Source: DATAAP01 sp041690495
GTDB lineage: Bacteria; Pseudomonadota; Alphaproteobacteria; CACIAM-22H2
NCBI GenBank assembly: GCA_041690495.1
Contig: JAWLHE010000001.1
Coordinates: forward strand, 248,001 to 312,000
DNA: 64,000 nt
Direction: 5' to 3'
The translations under genes and the position numbers were made by a program. The notes below the pieces were generated by a model. It worked only from the letters and a program-made list of their open reading frames with translations. It was not told the origin of the DNA and made no database searches. Shown piece after piece: positions 1 to 8,300 of this stretch; positions within the stretch are counted from its first letter, which is position 1; each line of letters starts with the position of its first letter.

Positions 1-52
1 CAGCGCATTCGTAATGCGCGGGTCGGGGGTTCAATTCCCTCCTGCGGCACCA
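1..52 (+). tRNA. tRNA-Thr(CGU), 3' part
   Basis: Only the 3' part of the gene is in the window. The anticodon stem GCGCA/TGCGC encloses the seven-base loop TTCGTAA, which gives anticodon CGT and reads ACG (Thr). It is followed by a variable loop, a T arm with loop TTCAATT and GGGGG/CCCTC stem, the acceptor strand CTGCGGC, discriminator A and an encoded CCA ending at 52. The D arm and 5' acceptor strand lie outside, so acceptor pairing could not be checked. Confidence 0.9.
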
Positions 53-93
53 TCGGCCGATCCGGCTCAGCCGAACATTGCAGGCCGATCCCG

Positions 94-120
94 CGGGGCC
101 ATGACGCGTTGGCCCCGTTT
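94..120 (+). terminator. Rho-independent terminator of the tRNA gene
   Basis: Arms CGGGGCC (94-100) and GGCCCCG (111-117) enclose a 10-nt loop and are followed by TTT. The hairpin lies 42 bp after the tRNA CCA end, the expected place for the tRNA transcript to stop. Confidence 0.7.
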
Positions 121-558
121 CGGCGTTTGCGCGCGATGGAAAAGAAGAATCGCGCCTGCCGTTAATCGCGCCTGCTGTTAAACGTCTGCTTCACCGCTTC
201 TGTCGTGACATGAATGAAACGAGCCGCTTCTATGGACGAAGCGGAGCGGGCGAAAGTGCGCGCTGGATCGCGCTCAGATCGCACCCGCCGGGGGAAATTG
301 AACGCAGAACGGCAAAAAGATCGCGCAAAAAGTCCGGTATTTCCTAATCGGATGTAAACGCGCGACGGCTAGAAATGGCGAGATGCCGAAAAATAGTGTT
401 GGGTCACCATCAGATCACAGACGGATCACAACAACCCAAACGCGCAACGTGTAGGTTCCGTCGTCTTGTTTACCAAATGAAATCAAAAATAAACGAACTG
501 TAAACGGGCGTCTTTACTTGCGGTTAACTTCTGCGCAATCGGCTGAAGGAACAATGTA
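121..558. other. Non-coding region upstream of the RTX gene
   Basis: No credible gene is seen. The last 200 bp are clearly more AT-rich than the surroundings. Two copies of ATCACA start 11 bp apart at 414 and 425, one helical turn, and are flanked by TTGGGT and ACCCAA; this looks like a regulator-binding region, though the protein is unknown. A CtrA-like site is listed separately at 513-528. Confidence 0.5.
513..528 (+). promoter_or_regulatory. CtrA-like site upstream of the RTX gene
   Basis: TTTA-N7-TTAAC resembles the alphaproteobacterial CtrA box TTAA-N7-TTAA with one mismatch in the first half. It lies about 30 bp before the start codon at 559. The stretch 498-528 also resembles 7916-7949 (CTGTAAA, GGGC, TCTTTA and TAAC in the same order), so the two may be copies of one control element. 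Confidence 0.35.
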
Positions 559-3500
559 ATGGCTACTCTTAGCGTCGGTGCCGGTCAGCAATACACGACG
601 ATCGCTTCCGCGATCGCCGCGTCGAAGGATGGCGACGTGATCGCGGTGCAGGCAGGCACGTACGTCAACGACTTCGCGACGATCAACACCAAGATCAGCA
701 TCGTCGGCGTCGGCGGCTTCGTGAAGATGGTCGCAACCCAGCCGATTCCCAACGACAAGGGCATCCTGGTCGCAACGAAGGACCTGACCGTCGAGAACAT
801 CGAGTTTGTCGGCGCAAGCGTGTACGACCAGAACGGTGCGGGCATCCGTCTCGAGCCGGGCGCCAGCCTCACCGTCGACAATTGCTATTTCCACGATTGC
901 GAAAACGGCATCCTGACCAGCAACTCGGGCACGGGCAAGGTCGTCATCCGGAATTCCGAGTTCGCGGACAACGGTTACGGCGACGGCCAGTCGCACGGCA
1001 TCTATATCGGCAAGATCGAGTCGCTCGAGGTCTATGACAGCTATTTCCACGGCACCGACATCGGCCATCACATCAAGAGCCGCGCCGCCGTCAACGTGAT
1101 CGAGGGCAACCGCATCGTCGACGGCGACGGCGGCACAGCCAGCTACAACATCGACCTGCCGAACGGCGGCGTCTCGACGATCCGCGACAACGTCATCGTC
1201 CAGAGCCCGGACAGCGACAACTGGGCGATGATCCATTTCGGCGGCGAGGGAACGCCCTACGCCAATTCGAGCCTGCTGATCGAGAACAACGTAATCCAGA
1301 ACTTCCGCGATCCGGCGATCGGCATCGACAACGACACGTCCGCGGTCGTGCAGATCGCCAACAACCAGTTCTATGGCCTGTCGCAGATTGCGACGGGCGC
1401 GAACACGCAGTCCGGCAACACGACCCTGTCGTCGCCGGCGACGGTCGACGACGGCCACCCCTGGGCCGGGCCGGACCCGGAGAACACGGCGCCAGCCGCG
1501 ATCAGCGACTCCGCCAGCACGATGGCCGATCAGAGCGTCAAGATCGACCTGCTCAAGAACGACAAGGATATCGATCGCGACCCGCTGATCCTCAACGGCG
1601 TCACGCAGGCCGCGAACGGCACGGTCACGATCAATGCCGACAAGACGGTGACTTACACGCCGAAGGCCGGCTTCATCGGTACCGACACGTTCACCTATAC
1701 GATCACCGACGGCAAGGCGACCGATACCGCGCAGGTCGCGGTCAGCGTGTCGAAGGCAGGCGCATCGATCCTCGACAAGCTGGAGCTCGCGCCGGAAGAT
1801 TCCTGGATCTCGCTCAACACGAACCTCTTCAAGGACGTTTGGACGCCGTCTTCCCTGCAGACGCCGGGCGGCTCCTCCAACCCGTCCGCAGTCGTGTTCG
1901 CCTGGAGCGGCATGGCGTGGGATTCAGCCCGCAACGATCTGATCTTCTGGGGCGGCGGTCACGCCGACTACGCGGGCAACGAGGTTTACCGGTGGGATTC
2001 CGAGACGGGCAAGTGGGAGCGCGGCTCGCTGCCGAGCGCGATCAAGTCGGTCGGAACCAAGCCCGGTCAGTACGAGACGGTCGACGGTATCGACCATGCG
2101 CCGATCGCCTCGCACGCCTATGACACGTCCGAATTCCTGCCGATCGCAGACCGGTTCGTGACCTTCGGCGGCGCTTCGTTCAACACCGGTGGCGGTTTCT
2201 GGTCCCAGGCGGAGGGGCGTTATACCGGCCCGTATTTCTGGGATCCGTCCAAGGCGGACCCGAACAAGGTCGGCGGCCTCACCGGCTCGGGCGTCGATCC
2301 CAATACGCCGGGCGGCAATATGTGGGAGAATCGCGACAGCCTGTATCTCGACGGCGACGGCAAATATCCGGGCAACACCGCCTACGGCTTCATCGATGCC
2401 ACGACCGACTACGCCACGGAGAATGGCAAGGACGTCATCTATTTCGGCGACCTGAACCTGTGGAAGTACACGATCAACGATCCGAAGGATGCCTCGAAGG
2501 ACACCTACGAGCTGATCGGGCGGTACAACGAGAGCTTCGCCGGCCAGGGCGTCGGCGCCGTGGACCTCACGCACAACGTCTATGTCCGCACCGCCGAGGG
2601 CAAGTTCACCTACTGGGATCTGACGACCCCGGGAGGCAGCAATCACAACTTCGTCCCGGTCGATCCGAGCGGCCAGTTCGACTTCGGCAAGCTGCGCAAT
2701 TTCGGCATGGACTTCGACAGCCGGCGCGGCAACTTCGTGCTCTGGGACGGCGGAGCCGATGTCTGGATCCTCAAGCCGCCAGCGACCACCGGCACGACGG
2801 GCTGGACGCTGGTGCGCGATCCGGTCGAGGGGCTGCCGGGCGGCCCGAGCGTCAGCGGCCCGTTCAAGGGCGTCATCGGCAAGTGGAAATACGTCGATGA
2901 GCTCGACGTGTTCATGGGCGTCACCGACGCCGTGAACGGCACGGTATGGGCGTACAAGCCGAAGGACTGGGCGCCGCAGGACGGCGGCACGGCACCGCCG
3001 CCTCCGCCGCCGGATCCAGTGCCGGATCCGACGCCGGAGCCGAACCCGAATCCAAATCCCAATCCGAACCCGCAACCGCCGCCTGCCCCCGAGCCCGGGC
3101 CGACGCCGGATCCGACGCCGGTTCCGGCGCCGTCCTCGGGCACGCTCAACGGCACGGCAGGGAACGACACGCTGGTCGGCACCAGGGCCAGCCAGACGGT
3201 CGCCGGCGGCAAGGGCGACGACGTCCTGACCGGCGGCGGCGGTTTCGACCGGTTCGTGATCAATGCCGGCGACGGCAACGACACGATCACGGACTACGTC
3301 TCGAACCGGGCGCTCAACGCCTCGGGCGAGGGCGACACGATCAGGTTCGTCGGCGCCGGCATGACGGCGGCGAACATGCGGCTCGAGCAGGTCGGCAATG
3401 ATGTGGTCGTGACCTTCGACGGCGTGGCCGACACGAAGCTGACGGTGAAGAACGCGACGCCGAACTCGATCGACAACCAGGGCGGCTCGGTCTTCGGGTT

Positions 3501-4890
3501 CATCTTCGACGGCCAGAGCACGCCGACCGACAGCTTCGACGTGCTGTCCTACGCGCAGGTGTACAAGCGGAACGCCGTGAGCTTCCTGGGTGACGGGTCC
3601 AACCGGACGAGCGGGTTCGACGACTCGAACGACGTGATCAACGGGATGGGCGGCAACGACACCATCTTCGGCAGGTCGGGCGACGACGTCCTGCGCGGCG
3701 ATGCCGGCGACGACCGGCTCGACGGCGGGCTCGGCAACGACCGCCTCGTCGGCGGCGCCGGAAACGACGTGCTGATCGGCGGCGGCGGAAACGACATCGC
3801 CGTCTTCACCGGCCTGTGGGCCGACTACTCGATCGCGAAGAACGGCTCTGCATGGACCGTCAAGGACCTGAAGCCGACGATTGACGGCGACGACGGCACG
3901 GACACGCTCACCGGGGTCGCCAAGCTCCAGTTTGCCGACCGGATCGTGGCGCTGGACGGCTCGTCGATGCCCGAGCCGCCGCCTGCCCCCGAGCCCGGGC
4001 CGACGCCGGATCCGACGCCGGTTCCGGCGCCGTCCTCGGGCACGCTCAACGGCACGGCAGGGAACGACACGCTGGTCGGCACCAGGGCCAGCCAGACGGT
4101 CGCCGGCGGCAAGGGCGACGACGTCCTGACCGGCGGCGGCGGTTTCGACCGGTTCGTGATCAATGCCGGCGACGGCAACGACACGATCACGGACTACGTC
4201 TCGAACCGGGCGCTCAACGCCTCGGGCGAGGGCGACACGATCAGGTTCGTCGGCGCCGGCATGACGGCGGCGAACATGCGGCTCGAGCAGGTCGGCAATG
4301 ATGTGGTCGTGACCTTCGACGGCGTGGCCGACACGAAGCTGACGGTGAAGAACGCGACGCCGAACTCGATCGACAACCAGGGCGGCTCGGTCTTCGGGTT
4401 CATCTTCGACGGCCAGAGCACGCCGACCGACAGCTTCGACGTGCTGTCCTACGCGCAGGTGTACAAGCGGAACGCCGTGAGCTTCCTGGGTGACGGGTCC
4501 AACCGGACGAGCGGGTTCGACGACTCGAACGACGTGATCAACGGGATGGGCGGCAACGACACCATCTTCGGCAGGTCGGGCGACGACGTCCTGCGCGGCG
4601 ATGCCGGCGACGACCGGCTCGACGGCGGGCTCGGCAACGACCGCCTCGTCGGCGGCGCCGGAAACGACACGTTCGTCTTCGCCCGGGGCTATGACCTCGA
4701 CTCGGTGATGGATTTCGGGGCCGGCGACAAGCTCGATCTGAGCGCATTCGGGCTGGAGAACATGACCCAGCTGTCGCAGGCGGCGAACGTCACGAACGCC
4801 GACAGCGCGGTCGTGCTGGACTTCGGCTCGGGCGATCGCCTGACCGTGTTCGGCCTGACGAAACTCACCGCCGACCAGGTCATTTTCTGA
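559..4890 (+). CDS. RTX calcium-binding protein with beta-helix, cadherin-like and propeller-like regions
   Basis: Predicted secreted protein of 1443 residues. Residues 1-295 are Asn/Gly-rich parallel beta-helix repeats. About 311-402 is a cadherin-like/Big_9 domain with the typical ending around 'GTDTFTYTITDG'. About 403-810 is rich in Gly-Trp and looks kelch- or propeller-like, but I do not recognise the family. A Pro/Asn-rich linker (about 813-858) precedes hemolysin-type GGxGxDxx nonapeptides in two blocks (840-1070 and 1140-1370) and an RTX-like C-terminus. There is no N-terminal signal peptide, which fits type I secretion through the C-terminus; no type I secretion genes are in the window. 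The start has GAAGGA about 10 nt upstream. The two RTX blocks are identical in DNA. A surface or matrix protein that binds polysaccharide is plausible but inferred. Confidence 0.85.
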   Translation: MATLSVGAGQQYTTIASAIAASKDGDVIAVQAGTYVNDFATINTKISIVGVGGFVKMVATQPIPNDKGILVATKDLTVENIEFVGASVYDQNGAGIRLEPGASLTVDNCYFHDCENGILTSNSGTGKVVIRNSEFADNGYGDGQSHGIYIGKIESLEVYDSYFHGTDIGHHIKSRAAVNVIEGNRIVDGDGGTASYNIDLPNGGVSTIRDNVIVQSPDSDNWAMIHFGGEGTPYANSSLLIENNVIQNFRDPAIGIDNDTSAVVQIANNQFYGLSQIATGANTQSGNTTLSSPATVDDGHPWAGPDPENTAPAAISDSASTMADQSVKIDLLKNDKDIDRDPLILNGVTQAANGTVTINADKTVTYTPKAGFIGTDTFTYTITDGKATDTAQVAVSVSKAGASILDKLELAPEDSWISLNTNLFKDVWTPSSLQTPGGSSNPSAVVFAWSGMAWDSARNDLIFWGGGHADYAGNEVYRWDSETGKWERGSLPSAIKSVGTKPGQYETVDGIDHAPIASHAYDTSEFLPIADRFVTFGGASFNTGGGFWSQAEGRYTGPYFWDPSKADPNKVGGLTGSGVDPNTPGGNMWENRDSLYLDGDGKYPGNTAYGFIDATTDYATENGKDVIYFGDLNLWKYTINDPKDASKDTYELIGRYNESFAGQGVGAVDLTHNVYVRTAEGKFTYWDLTTPGGSNHNFVPVDPSGQFDFGKLRNFGMDFDSRRGNFVLWDGGADVWILKPPATTGTTGWTLVRDPVEGLPGGPSVSGPFKGVIGKWKYVDELDVFMGVTDAVNGTVWAYKPKDWAPQDGGTAPPPPPPDPVPDPTPEPNPNPNPNPNPQPPPAPEPGPTPDPTPVPAPSSGTLNGTAGNDTLVGTRASQTVAGGKGDDVLTGGGGFDRFVINAGDGNDTITDYVSNRALNASGEGDTIRFVGAGMTAANMRLEQVGNDVVVTFDGVADTKLTVKNATPNSIDNQGGSVFGFIFDGQSTPTDSFDVLSYAQVYKRNAVSFLGDGSNRTSGFDDSNDVINGMGGNDTIFGRSGDDVLRGDAGDDRLDGGLGNDRLVGGAGNDVLIGGGGNDIAVFTGLWADYSIAKNGSAWTVKDLKPTIDGDDGTDTLTGVAKLQFADRIVALDGSSMPEPPPAPEPGPTPDPTPVPAPSSGTLNGTAGNDTLVGTRASQTVAGGKGDDVLTGGGGFDRFVINAGDGNDTITDYVSNRALNASGEGDTIRFVGAGMTAANMRLEQVGNDVVVTFDGVADTKLTVKNATPNSIDNQGGSVFGFIFDGQSTPTDSFDVLSYAQVYKRNAVSFLGDGSNRTSGFDDSNDVINGMGGNDTIFGRSGDDVLRGDAGDDRLDGGLGNDRLVGGAGNDTFVFARGYDLDSVMDFGAGDKLDLSAFGLENMTQLSQAANVTNADSAVVLDFGSGDRLTVFGLTKLTADQVIF
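3076..3768 (+). repeat. Intragenic direct repeat, copy 1 (693 bp)
   Basis: Identical, as read line by line, to 3976-4668 at an offset of exactly 900 bp. It encodes 231 residues from the end of the Pro-rich linker through the RTX nonapeptides. The repeat length is a multiple of three, so the frame is kept. The 207 bp between the copies are unique and encode an extra beta-rich segment. Confidence 0.97.
3976..4668 (+). repeat. Intragenic direct repeat, copy 2 (693 bp)
   Basis: Second copy of the block at 3076-3768. After it the sequence diverges into the C-terminal cap of the RTX protein, ending at 4890. The absence of even silent differences means a recent duplication, active gene conversion or an assembly artefact. 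Confidence 0.97.
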
Positions 4891-4931
4891 CCGGTCACCG
4901 TTCCGGGGCGGCGCAAGCCGCCCGCCAGAAG

Positions 4932-4969
4932 AGCCTCCGCGCAGGATCCTTCGATCCCGCCCGGAGGCT
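4932..4969 (+). terminator. Hairpin terminator after the RTX gene
   Basis: Outer arms AGCCTCCG (4932-4939) and CGGAGGCT (4962-4969) enclose an inner stem GGATC/GATCC with loop CTTC. It starts 42 bp after the stop codon. The U-tract is short, so termination efficiency is uncertain. Confidence 0.6.
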
Positions 4970-5002
4970 TATCTGCCTCGGCTCGGCCACCCGCCTGGCT
5001 GC

Positions 5003-5782
5003 ATGACAGCTGATGCGCGATCACGCATATTGTCATCCATGCTGCTTGTTCATCGCCGCTTCTTCCTTGCCCTGTTCGGCGTCTTTTCCGTCATCTGGGT
5101 CGCACTGGCCGTCGCGCCCAACGACCGCGCCGATTGGGCGCTCGAGAACCTGCTCGTCGTCGTGTTCGTCGCGGCTCTGCTCGCAACCTACCGGCGTCTG
5201 ACCTTCTCGCGGGTGTCCTACACGCTGATATTCCTGTTCCTGTGCCTGCATTCGATCGGCGCCCATTATACCTATGCCGAGGTGCCGTACGATTCGTGGG
5301 TGCAGGCGCTGACCGGACGATCGCTCAACGAGATGGTCGGCTGGACGCGCAACAATTTCGACCGGGTCGTTCACTTCTCCTACGGTCTTCTGCTCGCCTA
5401 CCCGATCCGCGAGATTTTCCTGCGCGTGGCTAACGTCCGCGGCTTCTGGGGCTATTTCCTTCCGCTCGACCTCACCATGTCGACATCGATGCTGTTCGAG
5501 CTGCTGGAATGGGCGATCGTCGCGATCGTGGCGTCCGACGTGGGCGCGGCCTATCTCGGCACCCAGGGCGACGAATGGGACGCCCACAAGGACATGGCGC
5601 TTGCAAGCCTCGGCGCGTTGATTGCGATGACGGTGACGGCGGCGGTCAATGCCCGCCAGCAGCGCGATTTCGCACGCGAATGGGTCGACAGCCTGAGGGT
5701 GAAGCGGAAACGCCCGCTCGGCGAGAATATGCTGGGCGTGGGGCGCGCGGACGCGCCCGCAGCGAAGCGCTCGACGCTCTAG
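5003..5782 (+). CDS. DUF2238 (YjdF-like) inner membrane protein
   Basis: Integral membrane protein of 259 residues with about six hydrophobic segments, among them 'FFLALFGVFSVIWVALAV' near the N-terminus. It carries family-typical stretches: 'HSIGAHYTYAEVPYD', a 'NNFDRVVHFSYGLL' segment and 'TQGDEWDAHKDM'. These match the DUF2238/YjdF family of unknown function. Length agrees with the family. The start at 5003 is the longest ATG; Met13 (5039) sits directly before the first membrane segment and is an alternative, and neither has a strong ribosome-binding site. The stop overlaps by two bases the stop of the small opposite-strand gene at 5779. Confidence 0.85.
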   Translation: MTADARSRILSSMLLVHRRFFLALFGVFSVIWVALAVAPNDRADWALENLLVVVFVAALLATYRRLTFSRVSYTLIFLFLCLHSIGAHYTYAEVPYDSWVQALTGRSLNEMVGWTRNNFDRVVHFSYGLLLAYPIREIFLRVANVRGFWGYFLPLDLTMSTSMLFELLEWAIVAIVASDVGAAYLGTQGDEWDAHKDMALASLGALIAMTVTAAVNARQQRDFAREWVDSLRVKRKRPLGENMLGVGRADAPAAKRSTL

Positions 5783-5910
5783 GAACGTTCCGGCGGCGAT
5801 GTGCGTCGCTGTATCGGGTCCGACCCGATCGCGCTGGCGCGGCCGACCGCCAGCGCCGCCAGTGTGCCGCCGCCGATCCACGCGAGCAGGCCGATCGTCA
5901 TCGTAAGCAT
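5779..5910 (-). CDS. Small single-pass membrane protein, 43 aa
   Basis: Short gene with an excellent ribosome-binding site: AAGGAGG stands about 6 nt before ATG at 5910. The product has one hydrophobic segment ('IGLLAWIGGGTLAALAVG', residues 6-23) followed by a polar Arg/Pro/Ser tail. No known family is recognised. It is convergent with the DUF2238 gene and the two stop codons overlap. The ribosome-binding site and membrane segment argue that it is translated; the function is unknown. Confidence 0.55.
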   Translation of the reverse strand: MLTMTIGLLAWIGGGTLAALAVGRASAIGSDPIQRRTSPPERS

Positions 5911-6174
5911 CCGTCCCTCCTTGCGGCGGCGGCGCGGAATGCCGCCGAACTCCGCTCCTATGGGAATAACGATGCGATTGTGACTGCGGGGGGCGAAGTT
6001 TGTGGCCGAATGGTGGCCGTTAACATCGCGACAGGCGCCCGCGCAAGCTCTTGGTAAAGCTGCAGAATCCGTAGCGTCGCCGAGCAACCGCGGCATGTCC
6101 CCATGCGGCGATGCGGTATATGTCCCGCCCCCCGGCTTCGAGCGGCGGCAGCTGCAAGGGGCCGGGCGTCGTTT

Positions 6175-7335
6175 TCAGAAGCGCATGATCGCCGCGGCCG
6201 GCGCCTGGCGCGGCATGTCCCGCTTGGGCAGCAGATCGACATGCCCGCGGTGCAGGAGCGTGTTCGCGGCGGCGTAATCGAGCAGGTCGGTGTCGCCGCC
6301 GTTGGGCGTGCCGCGCGCGACGACTTTGTCCGCCTTCTCGTCGTAATGCCCCCACAGCGTCTCGGATTCGGCGAGAAACAGCATCTCGACGCGCCCGAAG
6401 CGGGCGCCGCGCACGATGTCGTCGATCCTGAGCGTGGCGCGGGGATCGTTGTTGCCGAGCAGAACGTGAAACTGTTCGAGTGCACGCGCGCGTGCTGCCG
6501 TGAACACCGGCCGAATGTGCTCTACGGCAAGGCGATGCAGGTCGTCATCGCTCATCGCGTCGGGATTGATGTCGATCCCATCCTCCACGAGGTTGCCGGC
6601 TTGCGAGATCTTCGCGAAATGACCGCGGCTCTGCGGGTCCGCCACGACGAGGAGCGGTGCGGTCTCGGTCGACATCGCCTCATCAAGCGCCGCAGCGACC
6701 CGACGCAGGTAGACCAGCTGCTCGATCTTGCGATACTCCTCCGGCGAATCGCCGAAGCCATGCGTCTTGGGAATCCCGCCGGGCGCTCCGCTTCGCGGCC
6801 GTGCGACGGGACTCGCATGACGCGTGTTCTCGCTGTAATCGGTTTCGGCCGCTACGGTCGCGACCCCCTCCGGAAAGGCAATCTCGCGCTCGACGAACCC
6901 GAATCGCGACCCCTGGAACAGCCGGGCGCGCGATGCGCTGAGAGCAAGAACGAAGAACTGCCCGTCGACAGCCAGCAGGTTGAGCAATGGCCTGATGTGA
7001 AATTCCGGCCCCACGATCACGCGTTCGTCGACGGCGATCGGGATGCGATGGTAGCGGAACATGCCAGGCGCGATGAATACGGCCAGGCCGCGGTCCTGAT
7101 GGCGCCAGAACAGGTCGTCATCAACCATCCGGCGCGCTGGCGCCAGCAGCGCTCGACCCTCTTCGGCGCGCATCCCTCGGGCTACCAGCTTATCTTCTGC
7201 CTGGCCGAGCAGGTTCCTGAGCCGGACCGGATCCTGACGGACCTCGCGGCCCCTGACGTGGGTGGGAAGAAAGATCGAGACGGCCGGCTGCCCCGTCTCT
7301 TCGATCAAGGCGCGAAGGTCGTTCTGGGTGAACAT
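6175..7335 (-). CDS. baeRF-family protein (bacterial archaeo-eukaryotic release factor-like)
   Basis: Protein of 386 residues resembling the bacterial homologues of archaeal/eukaryotic release factor 1 and Pelota (baeRF families; family 3 or 7 by look, not resolved). The first part carries 'PAVSIFLPTHVRGREVRQDP', the middle 'QFFVLALSASRARLFQG', and the C-terminal third the eRF1-like domain with 'LLVVADPQSRGHF' and a final 'HGHVDLLPKRDMP'-like end. These proteins are thought to act on stalled or idle ribosomes, but their activity is mostly unproven. I chose ATG 7335 with an AGAAGAGG ribosome-binding site; a TTG at 7362 would add nine residues. It stands alone between small unknown genes. Confidence 0.8.
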   Translation of the reverse strand: MFTQNDLRALIEETGQPAVSIFLPTHVRGREVRQDPVRLRNLLGQAEDKLVARGMRAEEGRALLAPARRMVDDDLFWRHQDRGLAVFIAPGMFRYHRIPIAVDERVIVGPEFHIRPLLNLLAVDGQFFVLALSASRARLFQGSRFGFVEREIAFPEGVATVAAETDYSENTRHASPVARPRSGAPGGIPKTHGFGDSPEEYRKIEQLVYLRRVAAALDEAMSTETAPLLVVADPQSRGHFAKISQAGNLVEDGIDINPDAMSDDDLHRLAVEHIRPVFTAARARALEQFHVLLGNNDPRATLRIDDIVRGARFGRVEMLFLAESETLWGHYDEKADKVVARGTPNGGDTDLLDYAAANTLLHRGHVDLLPKRDMPRQAPAAAIMRF

Positions 7336-7446
7336 GCCTCTTCTAAAGAGAGGCTCCAGCAAAACGTTCCGGAACGCCTGTCGTCTGCGGAGGCCAGTTG
7401 TGCCGGCGCTGCCCGCGCCGGCACCAACGCAGCATCGGATTTGATT

Positions 7447-7728
7447 TTACTGCGGCCGCCGCATCAAGAACCCGGCGGGCATGCCCGGATCGTCCGGCGC
7501 AACCCAGCTCAACTGCTCCGGGAACAGATCAACGGCCGCGGCCGTCTCCAGCGGACGCCCTATCCGGGCGACGCAGTTCCGCTTCGCGGTCTCGCTGGAA
7601 TACCGTTCGCAGGCGGCGACGGGATCGGCCGGGACCACAGCCGCCATCAGCCCGTCGTCGGACGCACGGTCCGCCGGCGAGAATGCGATCATCAATGCAA
7701 CCAGGACTCCTTCGAGCGTGGACAACAT
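7447..7728 (-). CDS. Small exported protein with conserved Cys pair, copy A
   Basis: 93 residues. The N-terminus 'LEGVLVALMIAFSPADRA' is a short signal or membrane segment. The rest carries 'CERYSSETAKRNCVARI' and the end motif 'SWVAPDDPGMPAGF'. It is clearly related to the gene at 7974-8300: same hydrophobic start, same two cysteines separated by ten residues, same RPL motif and same AP(D/N)DPGMP ending. AGAGAGG lies about 7 nt before the ATG. No known family is recognised. Periplasmic location with a disulfide is inferred. Confidence 0.65.
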   Translation of the reverse strand: MLSTLEGVLVALMIAFSPADRASDDGLMAAVVPADPVAACERYSSETAKRNCVARIGRPLETAAAVDLFPEQLSWVAPDDPGMPAGFLMRRPQ

Positions 7729-7933
7729 GTGACACCTCTCTTAGGCTCCCCCATGACCACGCGGGTCCGCCCGTTCTTCGCGGGATCGCCGCCCTGGCAC
7801 CGTCTGAATGCTGCAAGGACGTGGACCAGACGCAACTCAACCCTACCGCCAAATCGTACTCGATCGGGGTTATCAATCCGTGACTTCGGACCATCACAGA
7901 TCCGTCACGGAAGCCTGTAAATGCGGGCTTCTT

Positions 7934-7950
7934 TAAGCTGCCGCTAACCG
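7934..7950. promoter_or_regulatory. CtrA-like site between the two small paralogues
   Basis: TTAA-N7-CTAACC, close to the CtrA box. It belongs to a stretch (7916-7949) resembling the region just upstream of the RTX gene (498-528). It lies about 190 bp upstream of the minus-strand gene starting at 7728, and no plus-strand gene follows closely, so the target is unclear. Confidence 0.3.
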
Positions 7951-7973
7951 TACCCGCACGCAGCGGCGAAGCC

Positions 7974-8300
7974 TTACTGCCCGTCCGGAAGCTGAAAGCG
8001 AAACGGCATGCCCGGGTCGTTCGGCGCGATCCAGACGGTCCGGCTGGGGAACTCCCCGACCTCGCTGCTGCCGGATAGCGGTCTGGTGGTGCGAATGATG
8101 CAGTTGCGGCGCGCCTCGGGATCGTTGAAGTTGCGGCAGCGATCGACGTCCATGTCCACGGTCAGCGGGGCAGGGGGGGCGGTCGCGGCCGGTCCCGCTC
8201 CCCCGCTGCCTTCGTCCGGCGCGAATGACGGAGCGTCCGGCTCGGCGGGGTTGAGCGCAACGAGGAGGGCTATGAGCAGGCTTTCAAGGGTCTGTTGCAT
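7974..8300 (-). CDS. Small exported protein with conserved Cys pair, copy B
   Basis: 108 residues. Signal-like start 'LESLLIALLVALNPAEPDA', then a Pro/Ala/Gly-rich linker, then 'CRNFNDPEARRNCIIR', 'RPL' and 'VWIAPNDPGMPFRF'. It is a paralogue of 7447-7728, with a longer linker. The ATG at 8300 is preferred because both paralogues then begin with the same hydrophobic segment; a TTG at 8333 would extend it. No family is recognised. The pair lies head to tail, with 245 bp of non-coding DNA between them. Confidence 0.65.
   Translation of the reverse strand: MQQTLESLLIALLVALNPAEPDAPSFAPDEGSGGAGPAATAPPAPLTVDMDVDRCRNFNDPEARRNCIIRTTRPLSGSSEVGEFPSRTVWIAPNDPGMPFRFQLPDGQ

Noticed and set aside
1..558. 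tRNA-Thr as the attachment site of a genomic island
   Set aside because: No integrase, no repeat of the tRNA 3' end and no mobile gene were found in the window. Adjacency to the RTX gene alone is not evidence.
3076..4668. CRISPR-like or satellite repeat
   Set aside because: The repeat is two long coding blocks in frame within one gene, and the smaller periodicity is that of RTX nonapeptide codons.
6103..7920. 605-codon open frame on the plus strand
   Set aside because: It runs antisense to the baeRF gene and the small Cys-pair gene, both of which have family matches or ribosome-binding sites. Its product is a featureless Arg/Ala/Asp mixture typical of GC-rich shadow frames.
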